This document shows, in pieces, positions 1 through 5,875 of a DNA stretch of 6,350 nt; positions within the stretch are counted from its first letter, which is position 1, and each line of letters opens with the position of its first letter. Source of the stretch: Chloroflexota bacterium. Lineage in GTDB: Bacteria > Chloroflexota > Dehalococcoidia > Dehalococcoidales > RBG-16-60-22. The stretch lies in assembly GCA_022574315.1 (NCBI GenBank), contig JACZSH010000086.1, forward strand, positions 1 to 6,350. The letters run 5' to 3'. The notes beneath the pieces were generated by a model. That model worked only from the letters and a program-made list of their open reading frames with translations. It was not told where the DNA came from and made no database searches. The translations under genes and the position numbers were made by a program.

Positions 1-281
1 AGTCAGGAAAGGAAGCAGGTATCTATGCCAGAGCAATCGTTGCTTCTACTACCACCTTTGAAGCGCCAGACGACCATCCCTTTTTTGTAAACCATGAAGA
101 CGCAAGAAAACTGGCATGGATGGCTCCTCTTGAGCCCTTTGAGAATCTAAAACATCCCATATTAGAGCATAATTTGAAGGCAATCCTCATATTGGAGCGA
201 GTAGTAAAATTGCTCCATCTTCAAGGGGCAGCTTACCATCTTACAGAGGAAGAAGGGGAAGCATTAGACAAGCTTATCTAG
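1..281 (+). CDS. EVE-domain-like protein, C-terminal part (5' end outside window)
   Basis: An open frame enters from the left edge (first full codon at base 3) and stops at TAG 279-281, leaving 92 residues. The fragment has GIYARAIVAS near residues 6-15, HPILEHNLK at 51-59, a QG at 74-75 and LTEEEGEALDKLI at the end. This order resembles the C-terminal half of EVE (PUA-like) domains: a strand of the GIYA-xGEV type, a basic/NPI segment, then a closing helix of the LTxEEWxxL type. EVE domains bind modified bases in DNA or RNA and often occur beside, or fused to, restriction enzymes; that is family knowledge. The N-terminal part, with most of the binding pocket, is not visible, so substrate and any fusion partner are unknown. 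Base composition is AT-richer than the genes after base 519. The call rests on pattern resemblance only. Confidence 0.5.
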   Translation, partial: SGKEAGIYARAIVASTTTFEAPDDHPFFVNHEDARKLAWMAPLEPFENLKHPILEHNLKAILILERVVKLLHLQGAAYHLTEEEGEALDKLI

Positions 282-315
282 GCAAATAACAGCAAAAGCA
301 TAGAAATATTAAGAT

Positions 316-322
316 AGGAGGG
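316..322 (+). promoter_or_regulatory. Strong Shine-Dalgarno site for the 20-residue ORF
   Basis: AGGAGGG lies 7 bases before the ATG at 330. Its quality and spacing are the main reason to believe the very short ORF that follows is translated. Confidence 0.6.
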
Positions 323-329
323 CAAAACA

Positions 330-392
330 ATGGGCACTAAAGGCAGAAAAAACGTAAAGAAGCCCAAGCAGCCAAAGGACAAGAAGAAATAG
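330..392 (+). CDS. 20-residue lysine-rich small protein
   Basis: ATG at 330 to TAG at 390-392 encodes MGTKGRKNVKKPKQPKDKKK. Ten of the 20 residues are Lys or Arg, only one is acidic, and there is no hydrophobic segment, so a membrane or secreted role is unlikely. A charged, probably unstructured peptide could bind nucleic acid or the ribosome; that is inference. Support for translation is the AGGAGGG site 7 bases upstream. The ORF starts 48 bases after the EVE-like gene, on the same strand, and ends just before the palindromic repeat, whose first hairpin could serve as its transcript end. I do not recognise a named family. Such a short Lys-rich ORF could arise by chance in an A-rich stretch, so confidence is moderate. 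Confidence 0.5.
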   Translation: MGTKGRKNVKKPKQPKDKKK

Positions 393-413
393 TAAAATAA
401 GAGAGACCTGACC

Positions 414-482
414 TCTCCCTTTCCTAAAGGGAGATTGAGAGGGATTTCAAATCCCCCTTTATCCCCCTTTGCTAAAGGGGGA
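414..482. repeat. Composite palindromic repeat, two hairpins
   Basis: Two perfect inverted repeats lie 27 bases apart. The first pairs TCTCCCTTT (414-422) with AAAGGGAGA (426-434) around a 3-base loop CCT. The second pairs TCCCCCTTT (462-470) with AAAGGGGGA (474-482) around a 3-base loop GCT. Between them are GGGATTT/AAATCCC (441-447 and 449-455) and a 10-base tandem direct repeat ATCCCCCTTT (451-460, 461-470). Short stems of this CCCTTT-loop-AAAGGG kind are common as dispersed intergenic REP- or MITE-like elements in environmental bacteria (general knowledge, copy number here unknown). No long T-run follows either stem, so terminator activity is possible but not typical. It sits between the Lys-rich ORF and the HerA unit, near the point where base composition changes. 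Confidence 0.7.
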
Positions 483-503
483 GTGGGTTTTCCAAAAATA
501 TAC

Positions 504-516
504 AGGGGGTGAGGTG
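504..516 (+). promoter_or_regulatory. Ribosome binding site that points to an ATA start at 519
   Basis: The purine-rich run AGGGGGTGAGGTG lies 504-516. It contains GGGGGTGAGG-type Shine-Dalgarno matches a few bases before ATA at 519. No ATG, GTG or TTG in frame lies close enough to use it; GTG at 633 is more than 110 bases away. The site therefore argues that translation of the HerA partner begins at 519. Confidence 0.5.
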
Positions 517-518
517 AA

Positions 519-1121
519 ATAAACAACCAAGCAGAACTAGCCGATAGAGTCGGGGAGATAATCGAAGCCAGCAGCACCGACTTCACCGCCGAGTGCTACG
601 AACTTTACCAGTCGCCGCCTTTAGGCAGCCTGGTGAAAGCCAGCGACGGGGAGATAGACCTGTACGGAATCGTTTTCCACGCCACCACGGGCAGCCTGGA
701 GCCGGGACGGCGGCCGCTGGCGCGGGGTAAGGACGAGGCCAGCGAAGAGGATATCTACCGCACCAGCCCCCAGCTATTGAAGCTGCTCAGAAGCGAGTTC
801 AGCGCCCTGGTGGTGGGACACCGGCAGGGGGAACGGCTCAACCACTATCTGCCCCCCCGCCCCGCCCGCATCCACGGCTTTGTCTACCGGTGCGGAGCCG
901 GAGAGATAAAAGAGTTCGGGCAGACGTACGGCTTTCTCAGCATCCTGGTTAATGCCCACCTGCCCGTTTCCACGGAGGAACTGGTGGCGGCCGCCTTGCG
1001 GCAGATGAGCCAGGCGCAGGAAGACCCCCGAGCCTTTCTGGTGGGGGCGGGCAAAGAGCTGGCCGTATTGCTGGGCGGGCAGTTCCTCCAGCTTAAAGCG
1101 ATACTGGGGAGGCTGAAATGA
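519..1121 (+). CDS. HerA-associated conserved protein (about 200 residues), apparent ATA start
   Basis: The frame is open from after TGA 510-512 to TGA 1119-1121. The first conventional start in frame is GTG at 633 (162 residues). However, the upstream codons read as a sensible protein start, with AELADRVGEIIEASSTDF and then a CYELYQSPPLGSLVKA segment, and a strong ribosome binding site sits just before ATA 519. I therefore prefer 519 (200 residues). ATA may be a true rare start or a mutated or misread ATG. The N-terminal half (GSLVKASDGEIDLYGIVFHATTGSLEPGRRP) looks beta-rich, like the barrel at the front of HerA proteins. The middle has YLPPRPARIHGFVY, and the C-terminal half is helical. There is no signal peptide or membrane segment. 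The last codons overlap the herA start by ATGA, which suggests translational coupling and a partner protein of the ATPase. I recall similar proteins next to bacterial HerA genes; the biochemical role is unknown. It lacks the size and look of NurA. Confidence 0.75.
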   Translation: MNNQAELADRVGEIIEASSTDFTAECYELYQSPPLGSLVKASDGEIDLYGIVFHATTGSLEPGRRPLARGKDEASEEDIYRTSPQLLKLLRSEFSALVVGHRQGERLNHYLPPRPARIHGFVYRCGAGEIKEFGQTYGFLSILVNAHLPVSTEELVAAALRQMSQAQEDPRAFLVGAGKELAVLLGGQFLQLKAILGRLK

Positions 1122-2728
1122 GCGACCGACTGGGGATTGTCGTCGCCGGCTCGCTGGAGAGCGGCGTTGACGTCAAGCTGGACGGAGAGGTATCCGTCGA
1201 GGACATGGCGGTGGGGCGCTATGTCACCATCGAGGGACAGAAGCAGCGTTTCTTCGCCATGATAACCGATATCAGCCTGGGAGTAACCGACCAGAGGCTT
1301 ACCCTGGCGCCGCCGGACGTCTCCGACCCGTTTATCACCGAGGTACTGGCCGGCACGAGCACCTTCGGGTTGCTGCACGTCGTACCCATGCTGACCATCG
1401 GCGGCGACGCGGAAGACATTATCGAGGGTCCCCGGCCGGTGAAGACGGTGCCCAGCCACTTCTCGGTAGTGAACCTTGCCTCGCAAGCGGACGTGGAACT
1501 GGTCTTCGGCGGCGAGGACGAAAAAAGGTTCTACATCGGTACGCCGCTGGACATGGAGACCAAGATTTGCCTCGACCTGCCGGAACTGGTCAAGCGGTCG
1601 AACGGCATCTTCGGCAAGAGCGGCACCGGCAAGACCTTTCTCACCCGGCTGCTGCTTATCGGCATGCTCCAGAAGAGCGCCGCGGTGAACCTGATTTTTG
1701 ATATGCATAACGAGTACGGCTGGGCGGGCACCAGTGAAGGCGGCCGTCCGGTGAAAGCATTGAAGCAGCTTTTCCCATCGAAGGTGGCCGTGTTCACCCT
1801 CGATGAAGAGAGTTCCCGGCGGCGGAACGTCAGCACCGACTTCGTGGTCAGGATAGGCTACGACGAGATAGAGCCGGAAGACATGGTGCTGCTCCGCCAG
1901 ACCCTGAACCTGACGGAGCCGGCTATCGAGGCGATATACCAGCTGCGCCGCCGGTTCGGCAAAGGTTGGCTGGGGCAGGCTTTAGACCTGGCGGACTCGG
2001 AGGAGACCAGTGAACTGTTAAAAGAGCTGAGCATCCACGAGAGTACCTTCCAGAACCTGAGGCGGGGCATGGCCACCATCCAGAGACTGGCCTTCATCGA
2101 GCCGAAGTCACCGGTCAACGCGGTGAAAAGCATTATCGACCACCTGGACCGGGGGATGACCGTGGTGCTGGAGTTCGGGCGTTACACGGACAGCACCGCC
2201 TATATCCTGGTGGCTAACCTGCTCACCCGGCGTATCCATGCCCAGTACCGCGACCGTATGGAAAAGGCGATGGGCAGTGATACCGCCAAGCCGACTCCCC
2301 TGGTGATAACCATTGAGGAGGCGCACCGTTTTCTCAACCCGGAAGTGGCCAACCAGACCATCTTTGGGATTATTGCCCGCGAGATGCGCAAGTACAATGT
2401 CAGCCTGCTGGTGATCGACCAGCGCCCCAGCGGCATCGACAGCGAGGTCATGTCTCAGATGGGCACCAAAATTACCTGCCTGCTCGACAACGAGCGCGAT
2501 ATCGACGCCGTGCTGGCCGGCGTCTCCGGTAAAAGCGCCCTGAAAGCGGTATTGTCCCGGCTGGACTCCAAGCAGCAGGCGCTCATCTTCGGTCACGCCG
2601 TGCCGATGCCGGTGGTGGTCAGGACGCGGGAATACGGTTCCGCCCAGTCTTATAAGGAGTTGACCGGCGGCGGTCAGGCCGGGGACAGGGAACAGGCGGA
2701 AAAAGACATCGAAGAACTGTGGGACTAG
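1118..2728 (+). CDS. herA: HerA-family DNA translocase/helicase ATPase (DUF87)
   Basis: A 536-residue P-loop ATPase of the HerA/FtsK group. Residues ~1-110 form a probable HAS-barrel (GIVVAGSLESGVDVKL onward). The ATPase core follows, with Walker A GKSGTGKT at 166-173, Walker B LVITIEEAH at 395-403 (catalytic pair E400/E401) and the DQRPSGID signature at 434-441, whose R436 is a candidate arginine finger or sensor. FDMHNEYGW near 193-201 is also typical of HerA. Family members form hexameric rings that pump double-stranded DNA, usually with a nuclease partner such as NurA, and act in DNA end resection; several bacterial HerA proteins serve in phage defence. There is no transmembrane helix, so it should be cytosolic. 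The ATG at 1118 overlaps the upstream stop by 4 bases. Length and motifs are complete and no lesion is seen. Repair versus defence cannot be decided here because no nuclease gene is visible. Confidence 0.9.
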   Translation: MSDRLGIVVAGSLESGVDVKLDGEVSVEDMAVGRYVTIEGQKQRFFAMITDISLGVTDQRLTLAPPDVSDPFITEVLAGTSTFGLLHVVPMLTIGGDAEDIIEGPRPVKTVPSHFSVVNLASQADVELVFGGEDEKRFYIGTPLDMETKICLDLPELVKRSNGIFGKSGTGKTFLTRLLLIGMLQKSAAVNLIFDMHNEYGWAGTSEGGRPVKALKQLFPSKVAVFTLDEESSRRRNVSTDFVVRIGYDEIEPEDMVLLRQTLNLTEPAIEAIYQLRRRFGKGWLGQALDLADSEETSELLKELSIHESTFQNLRRGMATIQRLAFIEPKSPVNAVKSIIDHLDRGMTVVLEFGRYTDSTAYILVANLLTRRIHAQYRDRMEKAMGSDTAKPTPLVITIEEAHRFLNPEVANQTIFGIIAREMRKYNVSLLVIDQRPSGIDSEVMSQMGTKITCLLDNERDIDAVLAGVSGKSALKAVLSRLDSKQQALIFGHAVPMPVVVRTREYGSAQSYKELTGGGQAGDREQAEKDIEELWD

Positions 2729-2733
2729 GCAGG

Positions 2734-2760
2734 CAACCGGTTGACGTTTTGTTCCGGTTG
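2734..2760. other. Inverted repeat between herA and the patatin gene
   Basis: CAACCGG (2734-2740) and CCGGTTG (2754-2760) form a perfect 7-base stem with a 13-base loop in the 50-base gap between the two genes. There is no following T-run, so this is not a standard terminator. It could be a minor mRNA structure, or chance. Confidence 0.3.
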
Positions 2761-2778
2761 AGATAGATAGAGGCGAAA

Positions 2779-3609
2779 ATGCAGCCTAAACTTAAAAAAG
2801 TAGGCCTGGTACTGGGAGGTGGCGCGGCGAGGGGGATGGCGCACATCGGGGTGCTGGACATCCTGGAGCAAGAAGGTATCCCCATCGACATGATTGCCGG
2901 TACCAGTGCTGGCGCTGCCGTCGGCGCGCTTTATGCCCACGGCAGGGCTGCCAGCGAGATTGTCAGTATCGCCCTGGACCTGGAGCGGCACCGGCTGGCC
3001 CGTTTTATTGACCCGTCTCTGCCCCGGAGTGGTTTTATCAAGGGCAAGAAAATCAAGGACCTGATAGCGTCGTTTATCGGCGGCGACATCAAGTTCAGCG
3101 ACCTGAAGATACCCTTTGCCTGCGTGGCGGCGGATATCGATACCGGCGAAGAAGTGGTCATTGACCGCGGCTCGGTACCGGATGCGGTAAGGGCCAGTAT
3201 TTCTATCCCCGGGGTTTTTACCGTGGTTAGAAAGGGAGAGCGTTACCTGGTTGATGGCGTTCTGGTGAATCCGGTGCCGGTGAATGTCGTGAAACATATG
3301 GGAGCGAGTTTTATCATTGCGGTAAATGTAATTCCCGATTTGGCTGACCGGACGCATCACCGGGTGGGCGAGAAGCGGGTGGGGAGTTCCAAGGAGCCTA
3401 ATCTTATTCATATTATGATGCAATCTATATATATCGGCACCTATTCGCTGGTGCGACATAGCTTGGAGGAAACTGACGTCGTCATCGAACCGCACGTAAA
3501 CCACATCGGCGCCGGTGATTTCCACCAGGCTCAGGAGTGTATCCGGTTGGGCAGGCTGGCTGCCCGCAGCGTCATGCCGGAGATAAAGCAAGCCATAAAG
3601 AATCTCTGA
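2779..3609 (+). CDS. Patatin-like phospholipase (PNPLA family, RssA-like)
   Basis: A 276-residue serine acyl hydrolase predicted to release fatty acids from phospholipids or similar lipid esters. The parts needed for activity are all present: the oxyanion-hole loop GGGAARGM (13-20), the nucleophile elbow GTSAG (41-45, catalytic S43) and the dyad aspartate in DGV (D159). SIPGVFTVV at 142-150 and FIIAVNVIP at 178-186 match the usual core strands of the short bacterial RssA/YchK type. No signal peptide or clear transmembrane helix is seen, so it is probably cytosolic or peripheral on the inner membrane. The ATG at 2779 has GAGG at 2770-2773. The gene is 50 bases behind herA on the same strand and may be cotranscribed. 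Its natural substrate cannot be told from sequence. Patatin-like enzymes do occur as effectors in some defence systems, but this one has the plain housekeeping architecture. Confidence 0.9.
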   Translation: MQPKLKKVGLVLGGGAARGMAHIGVLDILEQEGIPIDMIAGTSAGAAVGALYAHGRAASEIVSIALDLERHRLARFIDPSLPRSGFIKGKKIKDLIASFIGGDIKFSDLKIPFACVAADIDTGEEVVIDRGSVPDAVRASISIPGVFTVVRKGERYLVDGVLVNPVPVNVVKHMGASFIIAVNVIPDLADRTHHRVGEKRVGSSKEPNLIHIMMQSIYIGTYSLVRHSLEETDVVIEPHVNHIGAGDFHQAQECIRLGRLAARSVMPEIKQAIKNL

Positions 3610-3638
3610 TTTCGCTGAAAAAATATCCGCCAAAGTAG

Positions 3639-3668
3639 TTGACAGAAAGGGTCCCAGTGTTTTATAAT
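3639..3668 (+). promoter_or_regulatory. Sigma70-type promoter of the Fur-family gene
   Basis: A perfect -35 TTGACA (3639-3644) and a perfect -10 TATAAT (3663-3668) are separated by 18 bases. Transcription should start near 3675, about 50 bases before the ATG at 3726. Because both boxes are consensus, the promoter should be strong unless repressed. The Fur-type operator at 3672-3690 lies directly over the predicted start site. Confidence 0.8.
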
Positions 3669-3671
3669 TTA

Positions 3672-3690
3672 ATTGCAAATGATTAGCATT
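3672..3690. promoter_or_regulatory. Fur-type operator 1
   Basis: ATTGCAAATGATTAGCATT contains the 7-1-7 palindrome TGCAAAT-G-ATTAGCA (3674-3688), with a single mismatched pair between the arms. This is the layout of Fur boxes, although the TGC/GCA ends differ from the E. coli TGATAAT consensus. It begins 4 bases after the -10 box, so a bound repressor would block initiation. The gene behind it encodes a Fur-family protein, which suggests autorepression. Confidence 0.7.
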
Positions 3691-3725
3691 ACTAATACTG
3701 GGCAGGATTACGGGGTGATAGCGGG

Positions 3726-4148
3726 ATGCCAATAACCGGTCGTAAAGCACTGAACCGGGCGGGGATGAGGTTTACCAGCCAGCGCGCGCTGATTATGGAA
3801 ATAATCCGGCGGGGACGGGGACACCTTGACGCCGACGAAATCTACCGCCAGGCCCGGGGAAAAGAACCACGACTGAGCCTGTCCACCGTCTACCGGACCC
3901 TGCAGATGCTGAAGAAGCTGAACGTGGTGGACGAACTCCATTTCGATGAAAGCCATCACCATTATGAAGTTAAACATTCCGCGGAACACTATCACCTGAA
4001 ATGTCTCGGCTGCGGCAAGGTAGTCGAATTCAGCTACCCGCTGTCAAGTTACTTGAAAGAAAACGTTCCCGCCGCCAGAGACTTTGACATCACGGTCACC
4101 GAGGTCAGTATGTCAGGGTACTGTGCCCGGTGCCGCCGCGGGCGGTAA
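3726..4148 (+). CDS. fur: Fur-family metal-responsive repressor
   Basis: A 140-residue DNA-binding repressor. The N-terminal winged helix spans ~1-80, with recognition-helix sequence SLSTVYRTLQML at 51-62. The dimerisation/metal domain follows. Candidate metal ligands are H33, the H77-H79 cluster, E81, H88, H90 and E101. Two CxxC pairs, C93/C96 and C133/C136, would hold a structural zinc. E101 in GKVVEF is as in Fur; PerR proteins usually have Asp there. Together with the iron transporters downstream and the operators at both promoters, this supports an iron sensor over Zur or PerR, but metal identity is inferred. The ATG at 3726 follows GGGGTG (3712-3717) at 8 bases. The leader carries its own promoter and operator, so autoregulation is likely. 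Confidence 0.88.
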   Translation: MPITGRKALNRAGMRFTSQRALIMEIIRRGRGHLDADEIYRQARGKEPRLSLSTVYRTLQMLKKLNVVDELHFDESHHHYEVKHSAEHYHLKCLGCGKVVEFSYPLSSYLKENVPAARDFDITVTEVSMSGYCARCRRGR

Positions 4149-4158
4149 TAATTTTTTT
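4133..4158 (+). terminator. Weak possible terminator at the end of fur
   Basis: CCGCC (4133-4137) pairs with GGCGG (4141-4145) around GCG, followed after TAATAA by seven Ts (4152-4158). The stem is short and the gap before the T-run is long, and it overlaps the last fur codons. It could reduce read-through into the permease gene but is far from a classic intrinsic terminator. Confidence 0.3.
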
Positions 4159-4167
4159 AGTTTGTTT

Positions 4168-4186
4168 ATTGCAAATAAGAAGCATT
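4168..4186. promoter_or_regulatory. Fur-type operator 2, before the iron permease
   Basis: ATTGCAAATAAGAAGCATT matches operator 1 at 16 of 19 positions; it differs only at positions 10, 12 and 13. The left arm TGCAAAT and the end AGCATT are identical in both, while its own palindrome is weaker. It lies 42 bases before the permease ATG. I see only a poor promoter around it (TTGTTT 4162-4167 and TTTGTA 4185-4190, spacer 17), which it would cover. Confidence 0.65.
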
Positions 4187-4215
4187 TGTATCTGGTAGAG
4201 ATAGTTTAGCTAAAA

Positions 4216-4221
4216 AAGGAG
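4216..4221 (+). promoter_or_regulatory. Ribosome binding site of the iron permease
   Basis: AAGGAG lies 7 bases before the ATG at 4229 and fixes that start. Confidence 0.7.
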
Positions 4222-4228
4222 ATAAAAG

Positions 4229-5038
4229 ATGCTCACTTCACTCTTGATTACACTGAGAGAAGGGCTGGAAGCGGCCCTGATAATCGGGATTATCCTGGCT
4301 TACCTCGCCCGGTCGGACAGCCGGCCAGCATTCAGATATGTCTGGACAGGTACGGCGCTGGCGGTTCTGGTCAGCCTGATTGCCGGCGCCGCCATCTATT
4401 TCCTGGCCGGCGAGTTCAGCGGACAGGCGGAGGAGATTTTTGAAGGTATCGCCATGTTTCTGGCCGCCGGCGTGCTTACCTGGATGATTTTCTGGATGCG
4501 CCGGCAGGCGATTAACATCAAGGTGCATTTACACGCCCAGATACACTCCGTGCTCACCAGTGGTTCGTCGGCGGGGCTTGTCCTGCTGGCTTTCGTGGTG
4601 GTGGTGCGGGAAGGGATTGAGACGGTGCTCTTTCTCTTCGCCGCCACGCGAGTGTCCGAATCTCCGGCGGCGTTTACCGTGGGCGGCTTCCTGGGGCTGT
4701 TCCTGGCGGTGGGTATCGGCTACAGTATCTACAAAGGGACGTCCCGGCTTAATCTGAGGACTTTTTTCAACGTAACCAGCGTGGTGCTTATCATATTTGC
4801 GGCCGGTCTGCTGGCTCATGGAATCCACGAGTTTCACGAAGCGGGTATTATTGCGCCGGTGATTGAACATGTCTGGGATATCAACCATATCCTGCCCGAA
4901 AAATCGACCTTTGGTCGGTTCCTGACCGCCATTGCCGGCTATAACGGTAACCCGTCCCTGGTGGAAGTGGTGGCCTATATCGTCTACCTGGTGGCGGCTC
5001 TCGGCCTCTACTTCCGGCCAACACCGGCGGCGGAATGA
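4229..5038 (+). CDS. efeU: FTR1/EfeU-family iron permease
   Basis: A 269-residue inner-membrane protein with about seven hydrophobic segments. Both signature REXXE iron-binding motifs are present: REGLE at 10-14 in the first helix and REGIE at 127-131 in the fourth. AEEIFEGIAMFLAAGVLTWMIFWM (67-90) holds the conserved acidic EExFEG element, and HGIHEFHEAG lies at 198-207. Yeast Ftr1 and E. coli EfeU use these motifs to pass iron across the membrane, normally ferrous iron oxidised by a partner. No EfeO, EfeB, cupredoxin or multicopper oxidase gene lies in the window, so it may work alone or with a partner elsewhere. The size matches stand-alone EfeU. Operator 2 before it, the fur gene upstream and feoB downstream (gap 49 bases) indicate an iron-repressed transcription unit. 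Confidence 0.9.
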   Translation: MLTSLLITLREGLEAALIIGIILAYLARSDSRPAFRYVWTGTALAVLVSLIAGAAIYFLAGEFSGQAEEIFEGIAMFLAAGVLTWMIFWMRRQAINIKVHLHAQIHSVLTSGSSAGLVLLAFVVVVREGIETVLFLFAATRVSESPAAFTVGGFLGLFLAVGIGYSIYKGTSRLNLRTFFNVTSVVLIIFAAGLLAHGIHEFHEAGIIAPVIEHVWDINHILPEKSTFGRFLTAIAGYNGNPSLVEVVAYIVYLVAALGLYFRPTPAAE

Positions 5039-5087
5039 CCACCGGGGCGGCCGAGTATCCGGCGTTAGAGAGAGGAAACCAGGTGAA

Positions 5088-5708
5088 ATGGCAAACTGGC
5101 GACAAGTATTGAGAGGTTTCATTCCCGGTCGGTCAGGAGGCGGCTGTCATGGAGACGGCTCCCGCCGGAAAAACAATGGCCTGCGGAAAGTGGGTATCGT
5201 GGGTAATCCCAACGTGGGTAAAAGCGTTATCTTCAACAAACTTACCGGTGCCTACGTCACCGTCTCTAATTATCCGGGAACGACGGTCAACGTCTCCCGG
5301 GGAAAGGCGAAGATGGGGGGAAGGGAGGTTGAGATAGTGGATACGCCGGGGATGTACTCCCTGCTGCCGATTACCGACGAAGAGCGGGTAGCCCGGTTGA
5401 TACTGTTCGAAGAGAAACCGGAGGTAATTCTGCACGTGGTGGACGCCAAGAACCTGGAGCGGATGTTGCCCATGACCTTTCAGTTTATTGAGGCGGGCCT
5501 GCCCATTATCCTGGACCTGAACATGATGGACGAGGCGGCCGCGGCGGGGATGGAGATTGACATCGGAAAGCTTGCCGAGCAACTCGGCGTGCCGGTAGTA
5601 GCCACCGTGGCCACCACCGGTCGCGGCATGGATGCGCTGCGGAGAGAACTGATTGAATACGCTGGAGACCGGGCGTCCGGTATGATAAATCCCTGGAATC
5701 GGCGTTAA
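5088..5708 (+). CDS. feoB: FeoB ferrous iron transporter, N-terminal G domain (frame broken at ~5678)
   Basis: A 206-residue open frame holding a complete FeoB GTPase domain: G1 GNPNVGKS (39-46), switch I NYPGTTV (61-67), G3 DTPG (85-88), G4 NMMD (145-148) and a G5-like VATTGRG (174-180). FeoB imports Fe(II) through the inner membrane, with the G domain as its regulatory part. The frame ends early at TAA 5706-5708. The true continuation lies in the frame one base back from about 5678, giving YDKSLESALSRIEDRL. The start is uncertain. ATG 5088 has no well-spaced Shine-Dalgarno and gives an unconvincing Gly/Arg-rich leader. ATG 5149 has a perfect AGGAGG (5135-5140) 8 bases before it but is out of frame; one more A in the A5 run at 5169-5173 would join it to the G domain as METAPAGKNNGLRKVGIVGN. 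No feoA gene is seen upstream. Confidence 0.8.
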   Translation: MANWRQVLRGFIPGRSGGGCHGDGSRRKNNGLRKVGIVGNPNVGKSVIFNKLTGAYVTVSNYPGTTVNVSRGKAKMGGREVEIVDTPGMYSLLPITDEERVARLILFEEKPEVILHVVDAKNLERMLPMTFQFIEAGLPIILDLNMMDEAAAAGMEIDIGKLAEQLGVPVVATVATTGRGMDALRRELIEYAGDRASGMINPWNRR

Positions 5709-5875
5709 GCCGCATCGAGGACCGGCTGGGGGGTGACTACGGTATCTCGGGGAGGGCGGTCGGGCTGCTCCTTTTACAGGGCGATTCCCAGATGGAGCGG
5801 CAGGTGGAAAAGGAGGAGGCCTCCGGCTATGCGTCAATCCGGAAGATAGTTCAGCGAGACCAGCGCCGGATATAA
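5678..5875 (+). pseudogene. feoB: FeoB helical region, displaced by one frame
   Basis: This segment continues FeoB in the frame one base back from the G domain. It reads RYDKSLESALSRIEDRL, then a GRAVGLLLLQGD motif typical of the helical domain that follows the FeoB G domain, then EEASGYASIRKIVQRD, and it runs into TAA 5873-5875. It has no start of its own. The coding sense of this frame shows that the G-domain frame break near 5678 is a true frameshift relative to an intact feoB. A second shift, forward by one base, must lie between 5850 and 5872, because the G-domain frame has TAG at 5847-5849 and the membrane part continues in that frame afterwards. Confidence 0.75.

Noticed and set aside
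414..482. CRISPR array
   Set aside because: The repeats are a pair of different palindromes and a 10-base tandem, without regular spacers.
278..586. 102-residue minus-strand ORF over the palindromic repeat
   Set aside because: It runs antisense through the microprotein, the hairpins and the start of the HerA partner, and its sequence is low-complexity translation of the repeat.
884..1708. 274-residue minus-strand ORF
   Set aside because: It is antisense to the HerA pair, whose + strand motifs are clear. High-GC genes often leave long open shadow frames.
2741..2769. TTGACG-17-TAGATA as a promoter for the patatin gene
   Set aside because: The -10 matches only 3 of 6 bases and sits at the ribosome binding site, too near the ATG.
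2725..3750. 341-residue minus-strand ORF
   Set aside because: It covers the patatin gene with all its catalytic motifs and the fur promoter on the + strand. No family is visible in it.
5035..5112. 25-codon ORF that starts with an ATGA overlap at the end of the iron permease gene
   Set aside because: It overlaps the feoB 5088 start, shows no recognisable family and is short enough to be chance. It could at most help couple translation.
4529..5122. 197-residue minus-strand ORF
   Set aside because: It is antisense to the FTR1 permease, with His/Arg/Pro-rich shadow composition.
5678..5872. Programmed frameshifting in feoB
   Set aside because: No slippery heptamer or downstream stimulatory structure is evident at either break, and two opposite shifts are better explained by indels.
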